From Promethearchaeota archaeon (GTDB lineage Archaea; Asgardarchaeota; Lokiarchaeia; Sigyniarchaeales; SOKP01), in NCBI GenBank assembly GCA_014730165.1, contig WJIS01000185.1, positions 1 through 32,371 on the forward strand: a DNA stretch of 32,371 nucleotides. Reading direction: 5' to 3'. The notes beneath the pieces were generated by a model, which did no database searches, was not told where the DNA came from, and saw nothing but the letters and a program-made list of their open reading frames with translations. How positions within the stretch are numbered: position 1 is the stretch's first letter; each line of letters starts with the position of its first letter. Shown here piece by piece: positions 9,022 to 17,636 of this stretch. Position numbers and translations under genes: made by a program.

Positions 9022-10092
9022 TCATCTTAATAATTTACTTGCAGTCTTTATTGCGGATTGAGCATCTGTGGCAAAAGCATCTGCTCCTATTATTTCCCAT
9101 AGGTTTGGAACTATGTTAAAAGGGTAGCCTCCAACCATAATTTTTACGTTTTTCGCTTCGGTTTTTCTAATTTGAATAATCATTTCTTCCACTGTCGACA
9201 CATGGATCATAATTGTTGCCGAAACCGCGAGAAGATCCGCATTATTATTAATAATTGATGAAATAATACTATCTATGGGAGTATTCGCACCTAAGTAATA
9301 CGTATCCCAACCTTCCATCTCAAAAAAATCAGCAATCATTCTTATACCTAATTCATGTAGCTCCCCTCCTATACATGTAGCTATCAGTGTATTTCCTATT
9401 TTTTCCGATGAGAAGATCTTATCATATAATCTTGAAATTATAAGTTGTGTGACTGCCGTAGAATAATGCTCTTGTGCTACATTTATTTGATTGGTTTCCC
9501 ATAATCGTCCTATTTCCTGTTGTACCGGTTGAAAAATATCAATATAAATATCTTTAATATCAATATCTTGAGAGATTAAATTTCTAATGAGTGTATCAGC
9601 TTCACGTTTTTTCCCATTTAATACATAATCTAGATATTTTAAAGCAACTTCTTTATGATCGTTTGTATCATTTATATAGCTAAAATCCCTTCGCTTCTCA
9701 TCCTTGATAATCGATATAGCATTATCTAAATAAAGATTTACAATTTTTTTTTCAGTTGGAAATTTTTCTTCTAATATCTCTTTCATTGATTCGAATGTTA
9801 TAACCAGGCTTTTTCTTGAAAGGTTTCGAGAGAGTAAAAGGGATTTTGTCCATCTAATATATTCATTAAATAAAGCTTCCTGGGTATAATGAATTGAATG
9901 TGATAAATAATTCAAATGGTATTGAATATCTTCATATGATCTCCTTTTATCTGTATTGGAATACTGAGAATTCAAATGAGGTAATTTATCAAAAATTCTC
10001 TTGTATATTTTTTTTGATAATTTTTCAATATCTTGACTAATATTTCTTACGATTGAACTATAGACCTTGCGATCAGTAACCTTAGACGACAT
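9022..10092 (-). CDS. Cobalamin (B12)-binding sensor protein
   Basis: 356 aa. Residues ~1-130 are a helical N-terminal domain also seen, as I recall, in stand-alone B12-binding sensor proteins. Residues ~145-230 are the helical cap domain (EIGRLWETNQINVAQEHY), with the CarH-like W198 and E208-H209. Residues ~233-356 are the Rossmann-like B12 domain. This domain has GELHELG, i.e. E-x-H-x-x-G with H246 as the expected lower axial ligand, SATIMIHVS and MVGGYPFN. This is the layout of CarH-like photoreceptors and MetH/MtaC-type binding modules. No DNA-binding domain is fused, so signalling is more likely passed to the kinase 10 bases downstream. A corrinoid methyl carrier is the alternative, but no methyltransferase gene is near. 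Confidence 0.85.
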   Translation of the reverse strand: MSSKVTDRKVYSSIVRNISQDIEKLSKKIYKRIFDKLPHLNSQYSNTDKRRSYEDIQYHLNYLSHSIHYTQEALFNEYIRWTKSLLLSRNLSRKSLVITFESMKEILEEKFPTEKKIVNLYLDNAISIIKDEKRRDFSYINDTNDHKEVALKYLDYVLNGKKREADTLIRNLISQDIDIKDIYIDIFQPVQQEIGRLWETNQINVAQEHYSTAVTQLIISRLYDKIFSSEKIGNTLIATCIGGELHELGIRMIADFFEMEGWDTYYLGANTPIDSIISSIINNNADLLAVSATIMIHVSTVEEMIIQIRKTEAKNVKIMVGGYPFNIVPNLWEIIGADAFATDAQSAIKTASKLLR

Positions 10093-10179
10093 AATAGTAT
10101 TCAGTGATAATAAATTTTTAGATAATTATAGTAGTAATAAAAAAATTTAGTAAAAAAGAATTGTATTATGATAAAAAAG

Positions 10180-10192
10180 TGTAATTATTACA
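10180..10192. promoter_or_regulatory. Perfect inverted repeat upstream of B12 sensor operon
   Basis: TGTAATTATTACA is a perfect 6-1-6 inverted repeat bordered by A-runs on the plus strand on both sides. It lies 88 bases upstream of the B12 sensor start and after the end of the second kinase. It could be an operator for this operon; no regulator can be assigned. Confidence 0.35.
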
Positions 10193-10255
10193 AAAAAGTT
10201 TTAAATTAAATATAACCTTCTAATAAAAATAGCGAGGATTTTTAAAAATATTCTA

Positions 10256-11740
10256 TTATTTTTTCAGTTTGGGTAGCAATACTATGAATTTTGAGCCCAT
10301 TTTATAGTTGCCTTCAATTCTATCTTCCACCCATATTTTTCCTTGATATTTTTCAATTATCACCTTTACTAATGAAAGACCAATTCCCATACCCTTAGAA
10401 CCTTTTAGATCTTTTTTACCTTTATGAAAAATGATTTCTTTTTTTTCATCCTTTATTCCCAGACCATTATCTATGAATTGTAATTTGATGTATTCTCTAT
10501 CGTCGACTATTTCCATTGATACTTTAATAATAATCTCTATTTTAGAATTATTATTATATTTTATACTATTTGTTAAGATATTACGAAATACCTCACCAAG
10601 GAAACGGTTAGCTAAAATGACATATTGATTGATTTCATTATTTCTTTCGATTAAAATTTCCTTCTCCTTATACATCTTTTTTATATATTCTAATTGCCTA
10701 TCTAATATTCCAATAAGTTCAATAGGTTCTAATTCAATATCCTTTTCTTCTAATTCTGATAATCGATGGATACTATTAATTAGAGCAGCTCCTTGTTGAG
10801 CTTGATTCTTAATGATTTCAAGATAGGATTCTATTTTATCATCAATATCGTTTTTATCATAACTTATTAATTCGGAGGAGGATATTATGACTTGTAAAAT
10901 GTTATTCATATCATGAGTAAATAAATCCCTGTATAGATTCGCTTGTTCATATGCATCTCGATATCTTTTTTCTGATTTTTTGAGTTTTTCTTCAGCTTTT
11001 TTTTTGTCAGTTATGTCTGAAATTAGAGCAACCGCTCCGATATACTTCTCTTTTTCTGTAAATAGAGGAGAAGCACTAAGCAGTACCGAAATTCTTTTTC
11101 TATCTTTCCCAACAAATACAAATTCATGTTGTTCCCTAATCCCTTGCTTCCCGCGTTTTAGGTTTTTTTTAGCTATTTTTTTATATTCTTCATCCATGTA
11201 ATTAAATAGATGAGCATCCAACATCTCCTCTCTTCTATATCCTAATATTTCTGCCATTCTGTCATTTACAAAACTTGTGTAACCATGTTCATCGATCATC
11301 CAAATTCCTTCATGTGCATTCTCTACTATTAAACGGTATTTTTCTTTGGATAATTTTAATTTATCTTCGATTTTTCTAGTTTTAGTTTTATTTTGATTGA
11401 TCGCTACTATTTCAGTTGGATTTCCATTTTTATCCTTTATCAATGAAACCGATGAAAAGATATGGATTTCCTCGCCATTTTTAGTATACTGTACGACGTC
11501 TCCTTTCCATTTGCCTTCTTTTTCAAACTCCATTAAAACTTTATCTTGTTCTTGATTAATATATTCAATTCTAATCGTATTCATTATATTTTTTCCAATT
11601 ATTTCTTCTGCTTTCCAACCATATGTGAGTTCCGCTGCTCTGTTCCATGCTTTAATATTAAATTCCAAATCTGTAATGATAATTGCATCAGAAATTTTAT
11701 TAAAAAATTGAAGACTCGGTTCCTGTTTATCTGGTAACAT
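10256..11740 (-). CDS. Double-PAS sensor histidine kinase
   Basis: 494 aa, soluble. PAS1 spans ~10-120 (DAIIITDLEFNIKAWNRAAE) and PAS2 ~130-245 (AHEGIWMIDEHGYTSFVN), ending in the usual DIT exit motif (ALISDITDKKKAE) and a coiled coil. The dimerisation helix has H276 in LFTHDMNNILQ, an H-D-x-x-N variant of the H box. The HATPase domain carries N391 (ILTNSIKYNNN), G1 D424 (DNGLGI) and G2 (GMGIGLS), so it should bind ATP. There is no receiver domain in the protein or beside it. The gene is separated from the B12 sensor by 163 bases with its own inverted repeat, so it is probably a separate transcript. The ligand of the PAS domains is unknown. Confidence 0.9.
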   Translation of the reverse strand: MLPDKQEPSLQFFNKISDAIIITDLEFNIKAWNRAAELTYGWKAEEIIGKNIMNTIRIEYINQEQDKVLMEFEKEGKWKGDVVQYTKNGEEIHIFSSVSLIKDKNGNPTEIVAINQNKTKTRKIEDKLKLSKEKYRLIVENAHEGIWMIDEHGYTSFVNDRMAEILGYRREEMLDAHLFNYMDEEYKKIAKKNLKRGKQGIREQHEFVFVGKDRKRISVLLSASPLFTEKEKYIGAVALISDITDKKKAEEKLKKSEKRYRDAYEQANLYRDLFTHDMNNILQVIISSSELISYDKNDIDDKIESYLEIIKNQAQQGAALINSIHRLSELEEKDIELEPIELIGILDRQLEYIKKMYKEKEILIERNNEINQYVILANRFLGEVFRNILTNSIKYNNNSKIEIIIKVSMEIVDDREYIKLQFIDNGLGIKDEKKEIIFHKGKKDLKGSKGMGIGLSLVKVIIEKYQGKIWVEDRIEGNYKMGSKFIVLLPKLKK

Positions 11741-11884
11741 AAAATAATATAGCTTAGTAATTTATTTCTTTAATATATAGTTCAATATCGAATTTTGCTA
11801 TTCAAACGTATAAAGGCGTAATAGATCTAAGTTTACTTAGTTAAAACAATGAATAAGAGTGAAGTTTGAAATTAACGAATATAA

Positions 11885-11930
11885 GGTTTAATTTATTTAA
11901 TTTAAATCTTTAGATTTTACTATAAAAAAA
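11885..11930 (+). promoter_or_regulatory. AT-rich promoter region of the second GH4 gene
   Basis: Two TATA-like candidates, TTATTTAATTTAAAT and CTATAAAAAAA, precede the ATG at 11960. The second would give a start site only a few bases before the ATG. No GGTGA-like site precedes this ATG, which fits a short or absent leader. The assignment is weak because the whole gap is AT-rich. Confidence 0.3.
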
Positions 11931-11959
11931 AGTTAAATAAACACTTAAAGAATTCAAGT

Positions 11960-13285
11960 ATGAATCAAAAAATAGTATTAATAGGAGCGGGCTCAGCCGC
12001 ATTCGGTCCTCCTACTTTAACGGATCTTTATTTATCTAAAGATTTAGAAGGGTCAAGAATCATTTTCCATGATATTGATGAAGAAAAATTGAATATGGTT
12101 TATGAGGTGATCACTAAGGAGAACGAGAGATTAGGTAATAAATATATCATTGAAAAAACTCTGGATAGAAAAGTTGCGCTTCAAGATGCCGATTTTGTAA
12201 TATGTTCAATAGAGCACGGCGATAGATTTGAATTACGATGGCAAGATAACACCATTCCAAGAAGATATGGCACTACAGAAATGATGGGAGAAAATGGTGG
12301 ACCAGGTGGTTTTTTTCACAGTGCGAGACAAATCCCGGAGATCTTAAGAATTGCTGAAGATGTGAATAATATTTGTCCTGAAGCATTTTTTATTAATTAT
12401 TCAAATCCTATGAGTAGGATTTGCTTAGCATTACACCGAGTTTATCCAAATCTGAAAATGTTCGGTCTCTGTCATCAAATAGAGTTATTAACAAATCAAC
12501 ATTTACCCAATATGTTAAATAAAGAGCTGAGCGATTTGGAGCTAGTAGTTGGGGGTTTAAATCATTTTGCTTTTTTATTAGGGCTTAAAGAAGTCTCTAC
12601 GGGAAAAGACATACTCCCAGAGTTCCATAAAAAATGCTTTGATTACTTTGAAGGGAAATGGGATAGATTCCATTATGCGGATCTTACATTCGAAGTCTAT
12701 AAAAGATTTAATATGTTTCCATACGTAGGCGATAATCATTTGTGTGAATATGTTCAATTTGGGTCAGAATTTACCAAAGTCATTGATCTAGTAGATTGGA
12801 TTACTATGATGGAACAAGGAAAAATCGGTACTAACAAGAGATTAGAGAGATATTATAAAAGATTACTAAAAGAAAAATACCCAAGAAAAGGTTTACTAAG
12901 TGCTCAGCCATCGGGAGAAAGAGCAATAGCGATTATTGAAGCAATAGTAAAGGATAAAAATTCATACGAGTATGCTGTGAATATTCCTAATGATGGAATT
13001 ATTGAGAATTTACCAAATGACTTAGTCGTTGAATGTTCAGCGAGAGTTAATAAGCAAGGACTGCGTGGAGTTAAATTAGGAAAACTTCCAAAAGATCTCG
13101 CTGTTCTTTTAGGAAGAGAAGCTGCGATTCAAGACTTATGCATTGAAGCTATTCTGAAGGAATCAAAAGAGTTAGCAATCAATTGTCTCGCAATGGATGT
13201 AAATTGCGGAAGTTTTAAGATTGCAGAAAAAGTATTTGATGAAATGATGGCACTTCAAAAAAAATATTTACCAAATTTTAGATAA
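11960..13285 (+). CDS. Glycoside hydrolase family 4 enzyme, second paralogue
   Basis: 441 aa, full length for GH4. It starts directly with the NAD-binding strand QKIVLIGAGSAAFGPP. The catalytic core shows GENGGPGGFFHSAR (~110-123), NYSNPMSRIC (~146-155), metal cysteine C171 in GLCHQI and metal histidine H202 in GGLNHF. Family chemistry is NAD+ and Mn2+-dependent oxidation at C3 followed by elimination of the aglycone. The CHQI tetrad does not match any subgroup signature I remember (CHEV, CHSV, CHGx, CDMP, CN(V/I)P), so substrate cannot be assigned. It is clearly paralogous to the 5098 gene, but the alignment suggests long divergence rather than a recent copy. It lies alone on the plus strand, divergent from the double-PAS kinase. 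Confidence 0.92.
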   Translation: MNQKIVLIGAGSAAFGPPTLTDLYLSKDLEGSRIIFHDIDEEKLNMVYEVITKENERLGNKYIIEKTLDRKVALQDADFVICSIEHGDRFELRWQDNTIPRRYGTTEMMGENGGPGGFFHSARQIPEILRIAEDVNNICPEAFFINYSNPMSRICLALHRVYPNLKMFGLCHQIELLTNQHLPNMLNKELSDLELVVGGLNHFAFLLGLKEVSTGKDILPEFHKKCFDYFEGKWDRFHYADLTFEVYKRFNMFPYVGDNHLCEYVQFGSEFTKVIDLVDWITMMEQGKIGTNKRLERYYKRLLKEKYPRKGLLSAQPSGERAIAIIEAIVKDKNSYEYAVNIPNDGIIENLPNDLVVECSARVNKQGLRGVKLGKLPKDLAVLLGREAAIQDLCIEAILKESKELAINCLAMDVNCGSFKIAEKVFDEMMALQKKYLPNFR

Positions 13286-13376
13286 AAAATGCATAACTAT
13301 TCCAATTCTGATTTAAATTGATAGAGAGAATAAAAAAGGGTGAAATGTAAAATAGAAATAAAAAAATATTTTATTT

Positions 13377-14612
13377 TTAAAGTTTTGAAGCAATAAGATC
13401 AATTAAATCAATTACCTTTATCTTATTTTTTAACTCCTCATCCATAGATTCATACGCATCTTTTAAATTACCAATACAAAATGGACAACTCGTTGTTAAG
13501 ATTTCTGCTCCGCTTTCAGTTGCTTCCTCGATTCTTTCTATCGAAATATTTAACGCTAAATCAGCGAACTGACTTTTAACACCCCCACCAGCACCGCAAC
13601 ACCAAGCATTTTTACGATTTCGTTTCATCTCGATAATTTCTACTCCAGGTAAAGAAGCAATTAATTCTCTTGGAATTTCATATAAATCCATATGTCTCCC
13701 TAAATGACATGGATCGTGATAAGTGATCTTTTGAGGCTTAATTTCTTGCTGGTTAAACGGTATTTGATTGTTATTTAGTAAATCGATTAGTACTTCTGTG
13801 ATATGCTTTACTTCAAAAGGAAGTTCTTCGCCTAAAAGTTCAGGATAATCCTTTTTTAACGTTCTATAACAGCCAGCACACGCTGTAAATACTGTTTGAG
13901 CTCCTTTCGCAACAAATTGTTCAATATTATGTTTAATACTATTTAATACAGCCTTTTCATCACCAATTCTTAATGCAATCGAACCACAGCACCATTCGTC
14001 ATCTGCAATCGCTATTTCTAATCCTGATTGTTCCAGAATTTTCATTAAATTCTTCAAAGTATCTAATTGCCTTAAGGGCATAGTACATCCTCCAAAGAAT
14101 ACTAAATCTGATTTTTCCTTGATATTTGAAAACTCTGATACCCAATCGGACTTTTTAATTTTCGGTTCTCCATAGGGATTTCTCATCTCTGGAGTATTCA
14201 TATATTCAATCAGAATAGCATGTCGTTCTAAGGGAGCAAAACCCGCTTCTACTAGATCCTTTCTCAAAGCATTCCAAACTTCAACATGATCAATCCATTT
14301 TGAAGTATTTAATACGATATTTTCATTTTGAGTTTGATGACATACTTCTGTACAATTACCGCATTCTGAACATTGATACACAAATTCAGCTAATTCTTTA
14401 TTTAAAGGTAATTTTTCTTCCAAAATACTTTTCAGCACATTCATGCGCCCGCGAGAAAACCAAATTTCAAAACCTTCCTCTCCTTTTGCCTCTTTAATTG
14501 GGCACGTTAAAAATCTCCCAACAGCAGGTCGAATGGCATACCCGCAATCTCCGCATCCCATGCAGGACATTACAGACTCCCACTGCTTTTTTAAATTCTC
14601 AAATTTACTCAT
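13377..14612 (-). CDS. CCG-domain iron-sulfur protein (GlpC/GlcF/HdrD-like)
   Basis: 411 aa. The N-terminus has two ferredoxin-like [4Fe-4S] sites: CMGCGDC with a distant TCP, and CSECGNCTEVC. Two cysteine-rich CCG domains follow: the first with FFGGC, EWCCGS and ACAGC, the second with DPCHLGRH, WCCGAGGG and SCPFC. This is the layout of the iron-sulfur subunits of glycolate, glycerol-3-phosphate and lactate dehydrogenases and of HdrD. It probably accepts electrons from the FAD subunit encoded two genes upstream in the same minus-strand cluster. GAGTGATT lies about 8 bases before the ATG at 14612 and supports the start. The terminal acceptor (quinone, heterodisulfide or other) cannot be seen; no membrane anchor is encoded. 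Confidence 0.9.
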   Translation of the reverse strand: MSKFENLKKQWESVMSCMGCGDCGYAIRPAVGRFLTCPIKEAKGEEGFEIWFSRGRMNVLKSILEEKLPLNKELAEFVYQCSECGNCTEVCHQTQNENIVLNTSKWIDHVEVWNALRKDLVEAGFAPLERHAILIEYMNTPEMRNPYGEPKIKKSDWVSEFSNIKEKSDLVFFGGCTMPLRQLDTLKNLMKILEQSGLEIAIADDEWCCGSIALRIGDEKAVLNSIKHNIEQFVAKGAQTVFTACAGCYRTLKKDYPELLGEELPFEVKHITEVLIDLLNNNQIPFNQQEIKPQKITYHDPCHLGRHMDLYEIPRELIASLPGVEIIEMKRNRKNAWCCGAGGGVKSQFADLALNISIERIEEATESGAEILTTSCPFCIGNLKDAYESMDEELKNKIKVIDLIDLIASKL

Positions 14613-14640
14613 TTCTTTTAATCACTCTATATTTAATATA

Positions 14641-14958
14641 TTATTGATTTTCAATACACTTCCATGAATTTGCAATTATATGATATTCAGCGTAGTCTTC
14701 AGATACCTTGGATCTTGGATCTGGACTTCCTGTGACTTCAATAACTATTCCTTTTATCTTGATTGCACCCTCACAATTAATTTCATCTTTAGTGTATGTT
14801 ATAGTCTGATAACCGTCCTCTAAATCAATATATTGCGAATATGAATGAGTTTCTTTATGAATCTGAATATGCTGGCGCATGATATTTGATACTGTTCCTT
14901 CAATTTCTACAATTTTCCCTTGATTCTCGGCGAGAAATTCTCTTGTATTTTTGGACAT
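14641..14958 (-). CDS. Small OB-fold-like protein inside the oxidase operon
   Basis: 105 aa, unrecognised. The sequence alternates strands and glycines in a way that suggests an OB fold: GKIVEIEGTVSNI near 14-26 and GAIKIKGIVIEVTG near 64-77, with a short helix at the end. There is one lone cysteine pair far apart and no membrane segment. The ATG is two bases after the stop of the FAD oxidase gene, and GGAGG lies about nine bases upstream, inside that gene's end. The iron-sulfur gene begins 28 bases after its stop. The tight packing says it is made together with the oxidase. It may be an assembly or binding factor, but nothing in the sequence proves a function. Confidence 0.72.
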   Translation of the reverse strand: MSKNTREFLAENQGKIVEIEGTVSNIMRQHIQIHKETHSYSQYIDLEDGYQTITYTKDEINCEGAIKIKGIVIEVTGSPDPRSKVSEDYAEYHIIANSWKCIENQ

Positions 14959-14960
14959 TT

Positions 14961-16478
14961 TTAGCTTCCTCCAAAATGAAATTTCCCTCTACCGAGAATA
15001 GAATTGGGATCTAAGGTTTTCTTAATTGATTTCATAAATTCATAGAAGTTTTCAGGGTAAGCTCCAATTTCAACCATCATTCTTGACATCATATCCCCCA
15101 TCATATACCATTGTACCCCATGCTTAGTTACACGTTCCAAGACCGATTTCCATAGTTTTAAATTGATTTCTTCTATAATTTCATGATATTCCCCATTATA
15201 ATATGGACCAAAGCTAGTAAATCCACATGTAAGTTCCACATTACTTCCATCTATTAACAAAATTGGTCCGCTTCCAGTTATAGGTCGTACACCCGTGATT
15301 TCTGTAATTTTTTGAATATCTTCATTATTCTCTATGTCCCACTGATCTAAGTCTGCTAAAATGGAGGGATAAGTATTAATTGGTGTGAAACATTCCGCGG
15401 TTAACGGTTCAAGCGCGGGATAAAGACCCCATAAATTGTGATAGGTTTGCCAGTGCCCTTGTTCTACATAGTGCCATTTAGCAAAATTTCCTTCTGAGAT
15501 CTCTGTTCCTAATTCCTCTACTTTCTTCTTATTTAAGATTATTTCATCTAATTGTTTAGTTTTTTCCTCTAATTCGTTTTCTGTATTCGCCTGGACTGTA
15601 TAAAAAAATATACCTCTCTTTCGTTTAAGTGAGTCCCACATTGGAAAAAGCCCTTGTTGGCATCCCACATTTACCAGGAGATCCATAATATACATAGCAT
15701 CATAGACTTCGATTCCTCTATATCTGATATCTGAAAATATTTCTGAACTAACTTCCGCTGATTTACGCCCTAATAGAAAAGTTTTATAATTCGCAAACTT
15801 TGGTTTAGGAAAAATTTGTAAAGATATTTTTGTTTTAACTCCCAATATCCCATTATCTCCACAAAATAATCCTGCAAGATCTGGTCCATTACCAAATCTA
15901 TTAAATGGGTTCTTTGAGAATTTATTCGCTTGAGAACCAGTTTCAATAATATCACCTTTCGGAAGAACAACTTCCAAGGATACTAATTGATTTGTACATG
16001 CTCCATATTTTGCGCATCCTCCCCCTCCAACGCTATGATGGCTGATTCCTCCTCCAATTGACGCAGTCATCCCCGAGCCAGGGCCCATACATCCCGTGTA
16101 TAAACCAAAATCCGCCAAATAGTCGTTAACTTTTCCCCAAGAAATCCCCGCTTCAACGGTTATTATAAGGTTATCTCGGTCTAAATTCAAGATATTATTC
16201 ATCCTCTTCATATCTAACAAAATTCCATTATCCCCGATTGGTTTACTTCCTCCAAACTCGCAATCACCTCCTCCCCGAATATAAACGGGTTGATTGTTTT
16301 CATTCGCAATTTTAAGGACTTCTGAGATTTCATTTGCATCTTTCGGTCGCACTATAATATCCGGGATTCCTTGCAGTATTGGATCTACATTTCGAGAATA
16401 AGCGTGTCTTACATTAAGATCTTCTGATATGTATTTGCTAGATAGTACTTTTTCTATTTTCTGATATAGTTCCGACAT
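14961..16478 (-). CDS. FAD-linked oxidase, GlcD/D-lactate dehydrogenase type (VAO family)
   Basis: 505 aa. The FAD_binding_4 domain spans roughly 40-225: VRPKDANEISEVLKIA, the phosphate loop RGGGDCEFGGS (~68-78) and the glycine-rich stretch TASIGGGISHHSVGGGG (~138-154). The C-terminal half resembles the FAD-oxidase C-terminal domain and ends in LDPNSILGRGKF. Family members oxidise 2-hydroxyacids such as lactate or glycolate to ketoacids. As first gene of a minus-strand operon with an OB-like protein and a CCG iron-sulfur protein, it fits a two-subunit GlcD/GlcF-like dehydrogenase. About 60-65% identical by eye to the solitary paralogue at 24508. Substrate is not determinable; alkyl-DHAP synthase-like or cytokinin-oxidase-like relatives share the fold. 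Confidence 0.9.
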   Translation of the reverse strand: MSELYQKIEKVLSSKYISEDLNVRHAYSRNVDPILQGIPDIIVRPKDANEISEVLKIANENNQPVYIRGGGDCEFGGSKPIGDNGILLDMKRMNNILNLDRDNLIITVEAGISWGKVNDYLADFGLYTGCMGPGSGMTASIGGGISHHSVGGGGCAKYGACTNQLVSLEVVLPKGDIIETGSQANKFSKNPFNRFGNGPDLAGLFCGDNGILGVKTKISLQIFPKPKFANYKTFLLGRKSAEVSSEIFSDIRYRGIEVYDAMYIMDLLVNVGCQQGLFPMWDSLKRKRGIFFYTVQANTENELEEKTKQLDEIILNKKKVEELGTEISEGNFAKWHYVEQGHWQTYHNLWGLYPALEPLTAECFTPINTYPSILADLDQWDIENNEDIQKITEITGVRPITGSGPILLIDGSNVELTCGFTSFGPYYNGEYHEIIEEINLKLWKSVLERVTKHGVQWYMMGDMMSRMMVEIGAYPENFYEFMKSIKKTLDPNSILGRGKFHFGGS

Positions 16479-16635
16479 CGTTCATTAAAATTTTTTTAAA
16501 TCAATTGATATTATAATAATAGTAGATCAAATCTTATTTATAAATAAACTAGTAAAATAAAAGGAAGGTAGTTTAAATTTTCACACTATATTAAGAAGAT
16601 AAGAAATAAACTGCAAAAAACTCCTTTCAATTACT

Positions 16636-16652
16636 AAAAAAAGTATAAATAT
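16636..16652 (+). promoter_or_regulatory. TATA box with purine-rich BRE-like stretch
   Basis: AAAAAAAGTATAAATAT contains a good archaeal TATA box (TATAAATA, 16644-16651) preceded by an A-rich element. Transcription would start near 16675, leaving about a 30-base leader before the ATG at 16704. Confidence 0.55.
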
Positions 16653-16703
16653 TTTGAAACACCATATTATTATACTAATTTGTAAAAATTTGATTTGGAA
16701 ATT

Positions 16704-17432
16704 ATGGATATATTTGAGATTATTTCGGGAATTATAACAATAGCATTCGTTATTGTCAATTTTATTTTGGGCTTTAAAATAGCGTTAACTTTTAGAAAGA
16801 GAAATGATATAGAATTTATTTTTGTGGGAATATCATGGTTTGGAATTGCGTTTCCCTTAATTCCGGATGTGCTTGTGTTTGTATTCAATCTAACAACCCC
16901 CAATATCCCTGGAAATGCCTTGATTATATTATATGCGGTTTTTAATATTATTCTAATTCCTGCTATCGTCTTATTATGGTTAATTGCTCTTACTAATCTT
17001 TTACAAGTTCAGTTTAAGCTAAGGAGAGTTATATTGATAATCTATTGTATTCTCTCTGGGATTCTAGAAATATTATTCTTTTATTTCCTAATAACTGATA
17101 TAAGTATAATTGGAAATCTAGGATCTAATCCTTATCAAGTAATCTGGTCAAGCCTAAGTGATATCATCTTAGTATCGAATTTAATAATAGTATTATTAAC
17201 AGGAATTCTCTTCGCTCGTGTACTATTGCAATCTACAGAAAAAGAAATGATTTTAAGGGGAAAATTATTAATGATTGCTTTTATCACATTCGTAATTGGT
17301 TCATTAATAGATATGGTATTAACCACTGCTATTTCTAATGTAATCGCGAGATCGATACTAATCCTCAGTTCAATAGAATTTTATTTAGGTTTTATTTTTC
17401 CTAAAATCGCGCAAAATATATTGATGAAATAA
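16704..17432 (+). CDS. Seven-TM membrane protein, unknown family (paralogue of 3483 gene)
   Basis: About 242 aa with roughly seven membrane segments and no soluble domain. The track starts at TTG 16695; the ATG at 16704, 30 bases after the expected transcription start, is more likely. The last three segments resemble the 3483 gene: SIIGNLG loop, S-S-L-S-D, STEKEMILRGKLLMIA, and a terminal segment ending GFIFPK. A fragment only 200 bases downstream (17637-17840) carries the same signature and is closer in sequence to this gene (IIAFITFAVGAILD versus MIAFITFVIGSLID). No pore, kinase or protease motif is visible. It stands at the left edge of the scrambled zone. The role is unknown. Confidence 0.75.
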   Translation: MDIFEIISGIITIAFVIVNFILGFKIALTFRKRNDIEFIFVGISWFGIAFPLIPDVLVFVFNLTTPNIPGNALIILYAVFNIILIPAIVLLWLIALTNLLQVQFKLRRVILIIYCILSGILEILFFYFLITDISIIGNLGSNPYQVIWSSLSDIILVSNLIIVLLTGILFARVLLQSTEKEMILRGKLLMIAFITFVIGSLIDMVLTTAISNVIARSILILSSIEFYLGFIFPKIAQNILMK

Positions 17433-17506
17433 GCCAGAATAACCTTCTCAATCAAGAAAACTATTTTTATCAGATCTTATTATTAAATTGATGATCTTGG
17501 AAATCG

Positions 17507-17636
17507 CTATCTATCTGAGTCTTTATGTTTAAGATAGAGGATAACCAATGTCATAAGTTCCACAAATCCCTGTCCATGTTTACTCAATTTATATAAAACA
17601 CTTGGAGGTCTTTTCGGGAAGGTCTCCCTCCGATCC
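17507..17636 (-). pseudogene. C-terminal fragment of HxlR-type HTH regulator
   Basis: Read on the minus strand, one frame gives FPKRPPSVLYKLSKHGQGF, then a helix (VELMTLVILYLKHK) and a stop at 17507. This matches the wing and last helix of HxlR-type winged-helix regulators, which typically read RPP-x-x-x-Y-x-L-T-x-x-G followed by a helix. The helix-turn-helix half is missing: the frame runs into the plus-strand 7-TM fragment at about 17.63 kb. This is gene debris rather than a working regulator. The match is by eye and rests on about 35 residues. Confidence 0.55.
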
